42,201 nt of DNA from Collinsella sp944321445 (GCF_030371825.1 NZ_JAUDDM010000016.1), one strand, 5' to 3'. Numbered from the stretch's first letter, positions 27,092 through 35,253 are shown. The notes: a model not told the origin generated them from the letters alone. Translations and numbers: made by a program.

Positions 27092-28429
27092 ATGGACAGC
27101 ACCGCACGCACCGTCAACGTCGGCCTCATCGGCCTGGGAACCGTGGGCGGCGGCGTCGCCCGCCTCATCGCCCGCCATCGCGACGAGTACCTCAAGGCCT
27201 ACGGCATCGACGTGCAGCTGAAGAAGGCGAGCGCCCTGGAACCCGAGCGCGCCGCCGAGCTGGGTATCGCCCCCGAGAACTTCACGACCGACTGGCATGA
27301 CGTGGTCTCCGACCCCAATATCGACATCGTGATCGAGCTCATCGGCGGCGACCACCCCGCAACCGAGATCTTCGAGGCCGCCCTCACGAGCGGCAAGCAC
27401 ATGGTCTCTGCGAACAAGGCGCTGCTCGGCCGCCACGTTGAACGCCTGGCGAAGCTCGCGGCGGAAAACGGCGTGCAGATCCGCTGCGAGGCGTCTGCGG
27501 GCGGCGGCATCCCCATCGTGAACGCCCTTGAGCATGCCCTCGTGGGCAACGAGATCCTCACCGTCGCGGGCATTCTGAATGGCACCACCAACTACATCCT
27601 CACCCGCATGGACGCCGAGGGCCTGGACTTCGACGAGGTGCTCGCAGACGCGCAGCGCCTGGGTTACGCCGAGGCGAACCCCACCGCCGACGTCGACGGC
27701 TTCGACGCCGCGAGCAAGGTCGCCATCCTCTCCTCCATCGCGTTCCACACGCGCATCACCACCGATGACGTGTTCCAGGAGGGCATCCGCAACGTGTCCG
27801 CCGCCGACATCGCGCAGGCGAAGAGCCTCGGCTACGTGGTGAAGCTGCTGGGCATCGGCCGCAACACCCCCGAGGGCGTCGACGTGCGCGTGCACCCCAC
27901 CATGATTCCCGCGAACCACATGCTCGCCAGCGTGTCGGGCGCCATGAACGCCGTGTACGTGGTGGGCGATGCCGTGGGTGAGACCATGTTCTACGGTGCG
28001 GGCGCGGGCTCCTTCCCCACCGCGAGCGCCGTGGTGGGTGACGTGCTGGCACTGGCGGACGCCATCAGCCACAACGAGCGGGTGCAGGCCGAAATCAAAC
28101 CTTTCGAGCGCGTGCTGCCCATCCGTTCCATCGACGACCTCGCCACCCGCTATTACGTGCGCCTCGTGGTGAAAGACGAGGTGGGCACACTGGCCCCGGT
28201 GGTCGACGCGTTCTCGCAGCACGGCATCTCCATCTCGCAGATCAACCAGCTGCAAGACGGCGACGGCACCAAATGCTCCGTGGTGTTCCTCACCCATACC
28301 GCGCTCGAGCGCGACATGGCCGCTGCGCGCGCCGCTTTGGAGGCGCTCGATGCGGTCGAGAACGTCGCGAGCGTGATCCGCATCGAGGACGTCGATGCCT
28401 GGGCAGAGGGCGCCGAAGCGAACGAGTAG
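27092..28429 (+). CDS. hom: Homoserine dehydrogenase
   Basis: Reduces aspartate semialdehyde to homoserine with NAD(P)H, the branch point to threonine and methionine. 445 residues from ATG 27092, directly preceded by AAAGGAGACACC; an in-frame ATG twelve codons upstream lacks such a site. The dinucleotide motif is GLIGLGTVGGG (11-21). The catalytic domain has ILNGTTNYIL, EANPTADVDGFDAASKVAIL with the catalytic lysine, and GAGAGSFPTASAVVGD. Residues about 355-435 form a C-terminal ACT domain (YYVRLVVKDEVGTLAPVVDA), the usual site of threonine inhibition. Monocistronic, with a strong terminator. Confidence 0.97.
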   Translation: MDSTARTVNVGLIGLGTVGGGVARLIARHRDEYLKAYGIDVQLKKASALEPERAAELGIAPENFTTDWHDVVSDPNIDIVIELIGGDHPATEIFEAALTSGKHMVSANKALLGRHVERLAKLAAENGVQIRCEASAGGGIPIVNALEHALVGNEILTVAGILNGTTNYILTRMDAEGLDFDEVLADAQRLGYAEANPTADVDGFDAASKVAILSSIAFHTRITTDDVFQEGIRNVSAADIAQAKSLGYVVKLLGIGRNTPEGVDVRVHPTMIPANHMLASVSGAMNAVYVVGDAVGETMFYGAGAGSFPTASAVVGDVLALADAISHNERVQAEIKPFERVLPIRSIDDLATRYYVRLVVKDEVGTLAPVVDAFSQHGISISQINQLQDGDGTKCSVVFLTHTALERDMAAARAALEALDAVENVASVIRIEDVDAWAEGAEANE

Positions 28430-28457
28430 CGCACGGCTTGCAATAGATCCACCTGCA

Positions 28458-28501
28458 CGGGGAGCCCGGGCGCCTAACGCGTCTGGGCTCCCCGCTATTT
28501 T
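28458..28501 (+). terminator. Terminator of hom
   Basis: CGGGGAGCCC (28458-28467) pairs with GGGCTCCCCG (28485-28494), followed by CTATTTTG. It begins 28 bases after the hom stop. Confidence 0.85.
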
Positions 28502-28506
28502 GATTT

Positions 28507-28526
28507 GGCCTCTCTGGGGACGGGGG
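28507..28526. repeat. Short GC-rich repeat, member 1
   Basis: GGCCTCTCTGGGGACGGGGG. The 18-base core CCTCTCTGGGGACGGGGG recurs exactly at 34879-34896, and a degenerate form CCTCTACGGGGACGGGG is at 42085-42101. All lie in intergenic DNA just after a gene. Confidence 0.6.
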
Positions 28527-28562
28527 CCAGGTTAGAAACGACTCGGATTTTGAACCTGCAAA

Positions 28563-28576
28563 TGGTACGCGTACCA
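28563..28576. promoter_or_regulatory. 14-bp perfect palindrome, candidate operator
   Basis: TGGTACGCGTACCA is an exact palindrome 81 bases before the next gene start. A second inverted repeat GCCGGCA-TTGCA-TGCCGGC follows at 28618-28636. The first has the size of a repressor half-site pair; no regulator is identified. Confidence 0.4.
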
Positions 28577-28657
28577 GAGCGTGACAACGAGGCTGCGCGT
28601 AGAACGGGCAACGTCCCGCCGGCATTGCATGCCGGCTCACCCGCGTAAAGGAGCATC

Positions 28658-29038
28658 ATGGCCTGGATCCTCACCGCCGTCACCTACGTGCTGGCCGCCG
28701 GCGCCGCCGCATACGCCTACGTTTCGGGGTCGCCCTTCAACCTGGTGACGCTTGCCGCCGCCTGCCTTGCAGCCGGCCTGCGCACCGCGTTCATGATGCA
28801 TGTCTACAAGATGCAGGGACAGCTGCCCGCGCGCCATCACGGGCTTGCGCTCAACGTTCTCATTGCCGGTGTTTGGATCTACATCGAGACAGCGCTTGCC
28901 TGCGTGTTGGCAACCTATGGCCTCTACCAGGTCGCCCTGCACGAGAGCGCGAGCGCGGCTGCCATCGGCGTCGCGTTTGCCGCCTTCCCCATCGGATTCA
29001 TCAAGCCCTGGCTCGCACCCAGCAGCGTTGAGGGGTAA
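28658..29038 (+). CDS. Small integral membrane protein
   Basis: 126 residues, start fixed by AAAGGAG seven bases before the ATG. Four hydrophobic segments (about 3-22, 28-46, 66-88 and 98-117) with short polar loops; HVYKMQGQLPARHHG forms the main loop between helices 2 and 3. No family is recognised. It is the only gene on its transcript, with candidate operator sequences upstream, and its stop faces the convergent metallopeptidase gene ten bases away. Confidence 0.75.
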   Translation: MAWILTAVTYVLAAGAAAYAYVSGSPFNLVTLAAACLAAGLRTAFMMHVYKMQGQLPARHHGLALNVLIAGVWIYIETALACVLATYGLYQVALHESASAAAIGVAFAAFPIGFIKPWLAPSSVEG

Positions 29039-29047
29039 GCCAAAAAC

Positions 29048-29437
29048 TCAATACCCCATTGCGCGGAGCATGGCCTCGTCGTTGCCGAAATAATGGCCGA
29101 TTTCATGCACGACCGTTTTGCGGATCTGCTCCGCAATGGCTTCATAGCTGGAAAAGCAGCGCTCATGCGGCCCCTTGAAGATGCTGATGACATCGGGCAC
29201 CTCGCCGTCGCCGTAGCCGGCACCGCGCAGCGTTAAAGGCACGCCCTCGTAGAGACCGAGCAGCTCGGTTCCACGCGACTCGGCCCCCTTGTCATGCAGT
29301 GCCCGGCGCTGATGGCGGCTGGGTTCATCCGCCACGACGATAGCCACGTTTTCCAGCGAATCGAGGAAGCGCGCCGGCATGGCCGCAAGGGTCTTCTCGA
29401 CGATGGCCTCGAACTCCTCGTCGGTCAGTTCGTACAC
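29048..29437 (-). CDS. Zincin-like metallopeptidase family protein
   Basis: 129 residues starting at GTG 29435-29437, chosen because AGGAGGGAGG lies just upstream. The C-terminal motif HEIGHYFGND (His111, Glu112, His115, Asp120) is the zinc site of the minimal-zincin group of small bacterial metallopeptidase-like proteins (DUF1025-type). The preceding GAGYGDGEVPDVISIFKGP is also typical. Length is normal. No export signal is visible. The natural substrate is unknown for the family. It lies 48 bases after the hydrolase gene on the same strand, so the two are probably co-transcribed. Confidence 0.88.
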   Translation of the reverse strand: MYELTDEEFEAIVEKTLAAMPARFLDSLENVAIVVADEPSRHQRRALHDKGAESRGTELLGLYEGVPLTLRGAGYGDGEVPDVISIFKGPHERCFSSYEAIAEQIRKTVVHEIGHYFGNDEAMLRAMGY

Positions 29438-29485
29438 GGCGCCTCCCTCCTGTCTGCATTCCTTGCCCGAACGCGGTACCAACCG

Positions 29486-30316
29486 CTAGCGCGGATCCTC
29501 CTCGAGCCATTCGATAGCCAGGTCGAGCCAGCGCGCAACATGGGGATCGATGTGCTCGTCATCCCCGCCGGTCTGGTCGGTGGCGAGGGATAGCCCGTGG
29601 CGTCCGCGGTGGAATACATGGCAATCGAAATCGACGTCGGCGGCATCGAGCGCCTCCGCGTAACGCAGGGTATTGCGAACGGGGACGAAGCCGTCTTCTG
29701 CCGTATGCCATATAAAGGTGCGCGGCGTATCCTTGTCCACCAGGTCCTGAACCGCCCAGAGCTCCTTGTCATCGCTGATCGCGCCGGCGATGACATCGTC
29801 GCCGGGCCAGCCGCACGAGAAATCGATGACGGGATAGCACAGGATCTGCGCGGACACGCTGATGTCACGCAGCGGACAATCCGCGTCGAAGGGGAAGGTC
29901 AGACGACGCGACAGCGCGGAATAGGCGGCGCACAGATGGGCGCCCGCCGAAAAGCCCGCGATAGCGATGCGGTCCTCGTCGACCGACCATGCGTCTGCGC
30001 GCTCGCGCACCAGGGCGATCGCATGAGCGAGGTCGTAGAGCGGATACGGCAACAGCGCCTTGCCGCGCGCCGCCTGTGCATGGTCGAGCACGGTGTAGTC
30101 GAGCACGAACGCCTGGTAGCCGCGCGCAGCGAACGCGAGCGCAACGGGCTCGCCCTCGCGCTCCGAGCAGCGCTGATAGCCTCCTCCGGGACAGATCACC
30201 ACGGCGGGGCGCTTACGGCCCGCCTGCACGGGGATGTTGTCCTGCGCGTACACGGTCAGCGTCGGCGTCTTGGTGCCGTATGGCTGGCGCTCCAGCTCGA
30301 TGGTCTCGATATGCAT
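29486..30316 (-). CDS. Alpha/beta hydrolase (acetyl-esterase/lipase-like)
   Basis: 276 residues. The oxyanion region is VVICPGGGYQRCSEREGEP, the nucleophile elbow GFSAGAHL (Ser123), the acid is in TAEDGFVPV and the histidine in HRGRHGLSLA. This is the pattern of the Aes/endo-xylanase-associated esterase group, which removes acetyl or acyl esters, often from carbohydrates. No signal peptide, so cytoplasmic. Upstream on the other strand is the SOS-box unit; the box lies 134 bases from this start, so LexA could in principle also affect this gene. Confidence 0.88.
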   Translation of the reverse strand: MHIETIELERQPYGTKTPTLTVYAQDNIPVQAGRKRPAVVICPGGGYQRCSEREGEPVALAFAARGYQAFVLDYTVLDHAQAARGKALLPYPLYDLAHAIALVRERADAWSVDEDRIAIAGFSAGAHLCAAYSALSRRLTFPFDADCPLRDISVSAQILCYPVIDFSCGWPGDDVIAGAISDDKELWAVQDLVDKDTPRTFIWHTAEDGFVPVRNTLRYAEALDAADVDFDCHVFHRGRHGLSLATDQTGGDDEHIDPHVARWLDLAIEWLEEDPR

Positions 30317-30449
30317 CGTTTTTCTCCCTCTATGCTCGGATGAGATAAGGATACCCAGCTGTGGTCACAAACGGCAGGTTTGCAACAGGTTTTTCAGGCG
30401 AGCAGCGACGGGACCGCTCCGCGAATATTCGAGCCTGCTGAAATAGATG

Positions 30450-30463
30450 GGAACATATGTTCG
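30450..30463. promoter_or_regulatory. SOS (LexA) box-like palindrome
   Basis: GGAACATATGTTCG fits the Gram-positive LexA consensus CGAAC-N4-GTTCG at all but the first base, and GAACATATGTTC is a perfect 12-base palindrome. Two overlapping TATGCT hexamers (30468-30473, 30473-30478) lie 5-10 bases downstream; with the second, the box would cover the -35 region at normal spacing. This is the classical position for repression. It precedes the small hydrophobic peptide ORF. Confidence 0.65.
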
Positions 30464-30535
30464 TCTGTATGCTATGCTTAACAGACCGAGCGGGCGGTGC
30501 CCTCCGAGTCCAACAGGGAGTGAGGAGGGATCCCC

Positions 30536-30619
30536 TTGGCAAAACTCACCGCGCTGCTCCTTGCAGCGGCGACGCTCCTTCTTGCGTTCGCGATTATTCT
30601 GGCCCTCGTAGCCAATTAA
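30536..30619 (+). CDS. 27-residue hydrophobic peptide, possible SOS-controlled toxin
   Basis: The ORF starts with TTG (30536-30538), seven bases after GAGGAGG, and ends in TAA. After an initial AKLT it is almost uninterrupted Leu, Ala, Ile, Val and Phe (nine Leu, nine Ala), finishing with VAN: a single membrane helix. It is too short for routine gene calling. Size, hydrophobicity and the SOS-type box upstream recall TisB, the E. coli SOS-induced membrane toxin, but there is no evident sequence similarity. An alternative is a leucine-rich leader peptide, but no leucine or ilv gene follows. Confidence 0.55.
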   Translation: MAKLTALLLAAATLLLAFAIILALVAN

Positions 30620-30638
30620 TCTTCCGTGGGTGATGCCT

Positions 30639-30678
30639 CAATAAGGGAACAGCCGCCTTATTGCGGAGGCGGCTGTTC
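30639..30678 (+). terminator. Two mutually exclusive hairpins after the small peptide
   Basis: CAATAAGG (30639-30646) can pair with CCTTATTG (30656-30663). Alternatively GAACAGCCGCCT (30647-30658) pairs with AGGCGGCTGTTC (30667-30678). The two cannot form together. The 12-bp stem is probably the transcript end, though a T run is missing. It begins 20-28 bases past the peptide stop. Confidence 0.6.
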
Positions 30679-31040
30679 TGTGTGGGCGTTACCCACCAAA
30701 CCCTAATCCGCAGGAGGGCTTAAAACCTTCTGCTCGTACTGAGTATACCCCGTCGGCATCCCTGTTTGCCAGGGGTATTTCAGGGTGACGGGCGGCGCGC
30801 GGAAGGGAGCCCCTCCCCGTGCGTCGCCCCGATCTGGGAGCGCACTGACCCAGATGCTCATCTGGATTCTGGCAAGCGTGTGCCCCTCTTCTCCTTCCAT
30901 GCCCGACGCGCATCGCCTGTCGTATCATGGAAGGGTTAACAGCCCGCGCGCTGAAGGTACCGGCAGGACGCCCCACGCCCTGTGGCAGCCGCCGCCCGCG
31001 GAAAGACAACGACCGGATTCGCACAGGAAGGCAGGAATCT
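30679..31040. other. 362-base region upstream of purL
   Basis: No gene is supported and no known riboswitch is recognised. Visible structure: GCAGGAGG/CCTTCTGC (30711-30734) and ATACCCC...GGGGTAT (30744-30777) with an inner GGCA/TGCC stem. The purL promoter must lie here, but I could not place it. The purL frame is open back to 30927 without protein-like sequence. Confidence 0.4.
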
Positions 31041-34000
31041 ATGGTCTCTCGCATCTATGTGGAGAAGAAGCCCGGCTTCGACGTCGAGGCATCCCAGCTC
31101 AAAGCCGAGCTGACGGGCATCCTCGGCATCACCGGCCTTGAGGGCTTGCGCCTTTTCAACCGCTATGACGTCGAAGGCGCGGACGAGGAGTTGTTCGCCC
31201 GCTGCACGCCTGTGGTGTTCTCGGAGCCCCAGGTGGACGTCACGTACGACGAGCTGCCCGACGTACCCGGTGCGGTCGTGTTCGCTGTCGAGTTCCTGCC
31301 CGGACAGTTCGACCAGCGCGCCGACTCCGCAAGCGAGTGCATCCAGCTCATCTCCCAGGGCGAGCGCCCCACCGTGCGCTCCGCCAAGGTGTATATCCTC
31401 ACCGGCGACCTCTCGGATGCCGATGTGGACGCCATCAAGCATTACGTGGTGAACCCGGTCGAGGCGCGCATCGCCAGCCTCGATAAGCCCGAGACGCTCA
31501 CCACCGAGATCCCCGACCCCGAGCCGGTCGAGGTGCTCAACGGCTTCCGCGAGCTCACCTCCGAGGGGCTCGCCGCCTTCATCGCCGAGCGCGGCTTGGC
31601 CATGGACGAGGCGGACATCGCGTTTTGCCAGCAGTACTTCCGCGATGAGGGGCGCGACCCCACCATCACCGAGATCCGTGTGATCGACACCTACTGGTCC
31701 GACCACTGCCGCCACACCACCTTCGGCACGGTGCTCACCGACATCACGATCGACGACGCCGTGGTGCAGGCCGCCTTCGACCGCTACATGGAGATCCGCC
31801 ACGAGCTCGGTCGCGACGAGAAGCCCGTCTGCCTCATGGACATGGGCACTATCGGCGCCAAGTACCTCAAGAAGACCGGTCAGCTCAAGAACCTCGATGA
31901 GTCCGAAGAGATCAACGCCTGCACGGTCAAGGTCACCGTCGACGTGGACGGCGAGGACCAGGACTGGCTGTTCCTGTTCAAGAACGAAACCCATAACCAC
32001 CCCACCGAGATCGAGCCGTTCGGCGGCGCCGCCACCTGCATCGGCGGCGCCATCCGCGACCCGCTGTCTGGCCGCAGTTACGTGTACCAGGCCATGCGCG
32101 TGACCGGCGCTGCCGACCCGACCGTCCCCGTGTCCGAGACGCTTGCCGGCAAGCTGCCGCAGCGCAAGCTCGTGACCACCGCGGCCGCCGGCTATTCGAG
32201 CTACGGCAACCAGATCGGTCTCGCGACCGGTCAGGTCTCCGAGCTGTACCACCCGGGCTACGTTGCCAAGCGCATGGAGATCGGTGCCGTCGTGGGCGCC
32301 ACGCCCGCCGACCACGTGCGCCGCGAGTGCCCCGCACCCGGCGACAAGATCATTCTGCTCGGCGGCCGCACCGGCCGCGACGGCATCGGCGGTGCCACCG
32401 GTTCGTCCAAGGCTCACAACGTCGAGTCCATCGAGAAGGACGGCGCCGAGGTCCAGAAGGGCAACGCCCCCATGGAGCGCAAGCTGCAGCGCCTGTTCCG
32501 CCGCGGCGACGCCTGCCGCCTCATCAAGCGCTGCAACGACTTCGGCGCGGGCGGCGTGTCCGTGGCCGTGGGCGAGCTCGCCGACGGCCTGTACATCGAC
32601 CTCGACCAGGTAACCAAGAAGTACGAGGGCCTCGACGGCACCGAGCTCGCCATCTCCGAGTCGCAGGAGCGCATGGCCGTGGCCGTGGCCGAAGATGACG
32701 TCGACGAGTTCATGGGCTATGCCGCCGAGGAGAACCTCGAGGCTACCGTCATCGCCGAGGTCACCCATGAGCCGCGCGTCCGCATGGCATGGCAGGGTGT
32801 GGCCATCGTCGACCTCACCCGTGAGTTCTTGGCATCCAACGGCGCGCCCAAGCATCAGGCCGCGCACGTGGAGGCGCGCTCCGTGTGGCAGCCCGCATGG
32901 AAGGGCACGACGCTCGCCGAGCGCATGGCGAACCTCGTGACCGACCTCAACGTGTGCTCCAACAAGGGTCTCTCCGAGCGCTTCGACTCCACCATCGGCG
33001 CGGCGACCGTGCTCATGCCGTTCGGAGGCAAGACGCAGCTCACGCCCGCCGAGGCCATGGTCGCCAAGTTCCCCGTGGACGGCGAGACCACCACGGCCTC
33101 CGCGATGGCTTGGGGCTTCAACCCCTTCCTCATGGAGAAAGACCAGTTCGCAGGCGCGTACCTGTCGGTCGTCGAGTCCGTGGCCAAGCTCGTTGCCGCC
33201 GGCTTTGCGCACGAGGGCGCCTACCTCACCTTCCAAGAGTATTTCGAGCGCCTGCGCACCGAGCCCGAACGCTGGGGCAAGCCCGTCGCCGCGGTGCTGG
33301 GCGCACTGATGGCCCAGGTCGACCTGGGTATTGGCGCCATCGGCGGCAAGGACTCCATGTCCGGTTCGTTCGAGGATCTCGACGTGCCGCCCACGCTCGT
33401 CTCGTTCGCCGTAGCCGTGGGCAAGGCGTCCGGCGCCGTGTCGCCCGAGTTCAAGGGCATCACGCATCGCGTCGTGCGCATCGCTCCTGCCACCTACGGC
33501 GAGGACTGGCGCCCCGATGTGGCACAGCTGCTCGACGTCTTCACGCTCGTCGAGAAGCTCACCGCATCCGGCGCAGCGCTCGCCATCTCCACGCCCGGCT
33601 ACGGCGGCACCGCCGAGGCCCTGTTCAAGATGAGCCTGGGCAACCAGATCGGCCTGGAGCTCGCCGAGGATGTCGATGTCGATAGCCTCTTCGAGCCCAT
33701 GTACGGCAGCTTCGTGGTCGAACTTTCCGACGATGCCGACGCGGTGCTCGAGGGCGCGCCCGAGGGCCTTGTCATCGAGCCGCTCGGCACCACTGTCGAG
33801 GCCTATGTGCTCGACACCGCCGACGAGACCATCGATCTCACCGAGCTGCAGGAGGCCTGGGAGAATGCTCTTGAGAGCGTGTTCCCCTACCGCACGCCCG
33901 CTGGCACCGAGCTGCCCGCTGTGGAGCCGGTCACCTTCACCGCTGAGGCGCCGCACGTCTACACCGGCGAGAAGTTCGCGCGCCCGCGCGTGATCATCCC

Positions 34001-34778
34001 CGTGTTCCCGGGCAACAACTGCGAGTACGACTCCGCCCGCGCATTCCGTGCCGCAGGCGCCGTGGCCGGCACCTTCGTGATCAACAACCTCACGCCCGAG
34101 GCAGTCGCCGAGAGCACCCATGAGCTGGCGCGCCGCATCCGCGAGAGCCAGATCGTCATGATCCCCGGCGGCTTCTCCGGCGGCGACGAGCCCGACGGCT
34201 CCGCGAAGTTCATCACGGCGTTTTTCCGCGCCCCCGAGGTCACCGAGGCCGTTCGCGACCTGCTGCAGAACCGCGATGGCCTTATGCTCGGCATCTGCAA
34301 CGGCTTCCAGGCGCTCGTGAAGCTCGGCCTCGTGCCCTACGGCGACATCGTCGACGCCACGCCGGATGCCCCCACGCTGACCTTCAACACCATCGGCCGT
34401 CACCAGAGCCGCCTGGTGCGCACGCGCGTGGCGAGCAGCCTGTCCCCGTGGCTTTCCGCCTGCACTCCGGGCGACATCTACACCGTGGCCATCAGCCACG
34501 GCGAGGGCCGTTTCGTGGCCAACGACGACGTGCTCGCGAAACTCATCGCGGGCGGCCAGATCGCTACGCAGTATGTGGATGCGAACGGCACGCCGTCCAT
34601 GGACCTCGATGTGAACCCCAACGGCTCCGTTGCCGCCATCGAGGGCATCACCTCCCCCGACGGCCGCGTCTTCGGCAAGATGGGCCATGTCGAGCGCCGC
34701 GGCGATGGCCTGTACGCCAACGTTCCCGGCGAGAAATTCATGCCGATCTTTGAGTCCGGCGTCGCGTACTTCGCCTAA
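31041..34778 (+). CDS. purL: Phosphoribosylformylglycinamidine synthase, single-chain
   Basis: Fourth step of purine synthesis: FGAR plus glutamine and ATP give FGAM. 1245 residues, the large one-chain form rather than PurS/PurL/PurQ subunits. Start ATG 31041 follows AGGAAGG. Blocks in order: PurS-like N-terminal domain, the synthetase repeats with YWSDHCRHTTF and FKNETHNHPTEIEPFGGAAT, RCNDFGAGGVSVAVGEL and GAIGGKDSMSGSF. The C-terminal glutaminase domain has VIIPVFPGNNCEYDS, nucleophile Cys1086 in LGICNGFQALVKLG and SHGEGRF. The arrangement is complete. It ends with a terminator and is not linked to other pur genes here. Confidence 0.97.
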   Translation: MVSRIYVEKKPGFDVEASQLKAELTGILGITGLEGLRLFNRYDVEGADEELFARCTPVVFSEPQVDVTYDELPDVPGAVVFAVEFLPGQFDQRADSASECIQLISQGERPTVRSAKVYILTGDLSDADVDAIKHYVVNPVEARIASLDKPETLTTEIPDPEPVEVLNGFRELTSEGLAAFIAERGLAMDEADIAFCQQYFRDEGRDPTITEIRVIDTYWSDHCRHTTFGTVLTDITIDDAVVQAAFDRYMEIRHELGRDEKPVCLMDMGTIGAKYLKKTGQLKNLDESEEINACTVKVTVDVDGEDQDWLFLFKNETHNHPTEIEPFGGAATCIGGAIRDPLSGRSYVYQAMRVTGAADPTVPVSETLAGKLPQRKLVTTAAAGYSSYGNQIGLATGQVSELYHPGYVAKRMEIGAVVGATPADHVRRECPAPGDKIILLGGRTGRDGIGGATGSSKAHNVESIEKDGAEVQKGNAPMERKLQRLFRRGDACRLIKRCNDFGAGGVSVAVGELADGLYIDLDQVTKKYEGLDGTELAISESQERMAVAVAEDDVDEFMGYAAEENLEATVIAEVTHEPRVRMAWQGVAIVDLTREFLASNGAPKHQAAHVEARSVWQPAWKGTTLAERMANLVTDLNVCSNKGLSERFDSTIGAATVLMPFGGKTQLTPAEAMVAKFPVDGETTTASAMAWGFNPFLMEKDQFAGAYLSVVESVAKLVAAGFAHEGAYLTFQEYFERLRTEPERWGKPVAAVLGALMAQVDLGIGAIGGKDSMSGSFEDLDVPPTLVSFAVAVGKASGAVSPEFKGITHRVVRIAPATYGEDWRPDVAQLLDVFTLVEKLTASGAALAISTPGYGGTAEALFKMSLGNQIGLELAEDVDVDSLFEPMYGSFVVELSDDADAVLEGAPEGLVIEPLGTTVEAYVLDTADETIDLTELQEAWENALESVFPYRTPAGTELPAVEPVTFTAEAPHVYTGEKFARPRVIIPVFPGNNCEYDSARAFRAAGAVAGTFVINNLTPEAVAESTHELARRIRESQIVMIPGGFSGGDEPDGSAKFITAFFRAPEVTEAVRDLLQNRDGLMLGICNGFQALVKLGLVPYGDIVDATPDAPTLTFNTIGRHQSRLVRTRVASSLSPWLSACTPGDIYTVAISHGEGRFVANDDVLAKLIAGGQIATQYVDANGTPSMDLDVNPNGSVAAIEGITSPDGRVFGKMGHVERRGDGLYANVPGEKFMPIFESGVAYFA

Positions 34779-34805
34779 ACGCACACGACAACCGATTGCG
34801 CATAG

Positions 34806-34834
34806 GGGGTCTTCCTTACGGAAGGCCCCTTCTC
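34806..34834 (+). terminator. Terminator of purL
   Basis: GGGGTCTTCC (34806-34815) pairs with GGAAGGCCCC (34820-34829, one T-G pair) around TTAC, followed by TTCTC. It begins 28 bases past the stop. Confidence 0.75.
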
Positions 34835-34846
34835 ATATCTGTCTTC

Positions 34847-34901
34847 TCCCACCCCCGTCCCCAAAGACGCCACATTGTCCTCTCTGGGGACGGGGGTGGG
34901 A
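34847..34901. repeat. Perfect 17-bp inverted repeat of the GC-rich repeat family
   Basis: TCCCACCCCCGTCCCCA (34847-34863) and its exact complement at 34885-34901 flank 21 bases. The right arm continues the core CCTCTCTGGGGACGGGGG shared with 28509-28526. A degenerate half copy GGCCTCTGTGGAGACAGG follows at 34917-34934. Layout is that of a REP-type intergenic element. Confidence 0.75.
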
Positions 34902-35010
34902 GGCGCCACTTTGGCCTCTGTGGAGACAGGTTGCTCCTTTGCCCTTCTCACATGAATATGTGACCCCCGAATTGGACCCCATCGTGCATATTGTTACCAG
35001 CGCATGACGT

Positions 35011-35041
35011 CTGACCAGAACGGACTTTAGCATGCTATAGT
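35011..35041 (+). promoter_or_regulatory. Candidate promoter of the trp leader
   Basis: TATAGT (35036-35041) is a good -10; CTGACC (35011-35016) is a weak -35 with a long 19-base spacer. A hairpin TGGCCGG/CCGGCCA (35055-35073) lies just downstream, near the probable 5' end of the leader RNA. Confidence 0.35.
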
Positions 35042-35091
35042 TTTCGCAATCCGATGGCCGGATGAGCCGGCCACGAGATAAGGAGGATTCC

Positions 35092-35187
35092 ATGACCTAC
35101 CTGGCGAACATGTGCCCTGTGCTTATCGCACAGCCGGTCGCTGCCGCATGGTGGTGGAACAACTCCATATCTCGCTTTTCGGATTAG
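35092..35187 (+). CDS. Tryptophan leader peptide with three consecutive Trp codons
   Basis: 31 codons plus TAG. The ATG follows a perfect AGGAGG by five bases. Codons 20-22 are TGG TGG TGG (35149-35157), in the context PVAAAWWWNNS. This is the hallmark of ribosome-mediated attenuation: when Trp-tRNA is scarce the ribosome stalls on the Trp codons and prevents terminator formation. A terminator follows 25 bases past the stop and the next gene is a tryptophan synthase beta chain, so sensor, switch and target are all present. Confidence 0.92.
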   Translation: MTYLANMCPVLIAQPVAAAWWWNNSISRFSD

Positions 35188-35212
35188 CAGCCGGCCTTTT
35201 CGCATATCGAGC

Positions 35213-35253
35213 GCACAGGGCTTCCGGGCTATCCGGAAGCCCTTTTTCTGTGC
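35213..35253 (+). terminator. trp attenuator terminator
   Basis: AGGGCTTCCGG (35217-35227) pairs perfectly with CCGGAAGCCCT (35233-35243) around GCTAT, followed by TTTTT. Flanking GCGCACAG and CTGTGCG can extend the stem. It stands between the leader peptide and trpB. The stretch GCCGGCC (35190-35196) near the leader stop could pair with part of the left arm to form an antiterminator; that pairing is inference. Confidence 0.88.

Noticed and set aside
30421..30432. CGAATATTCG as a second SOS box
   Set aside because: It is palindromic but lacks the C-N4-G spacing of the CGAAC-N4-GTTCG consensus.
30703..30900. 65-codon minus-strand ORF upstream of purL
   Set aside because: No ribosome binding site and no protein-like pattern. 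It overlaps hairpins in the purL leader region.
30936..34784. 1282-codon open frame antisense to the whole of purL
   Set aside because: It mirrors purL in a GC-rich gene where antisense stops are rare by composition. The translation is Gly/Ala/Val/Leu/His/Asp-rich without any recognisable domain, and purL is certain.
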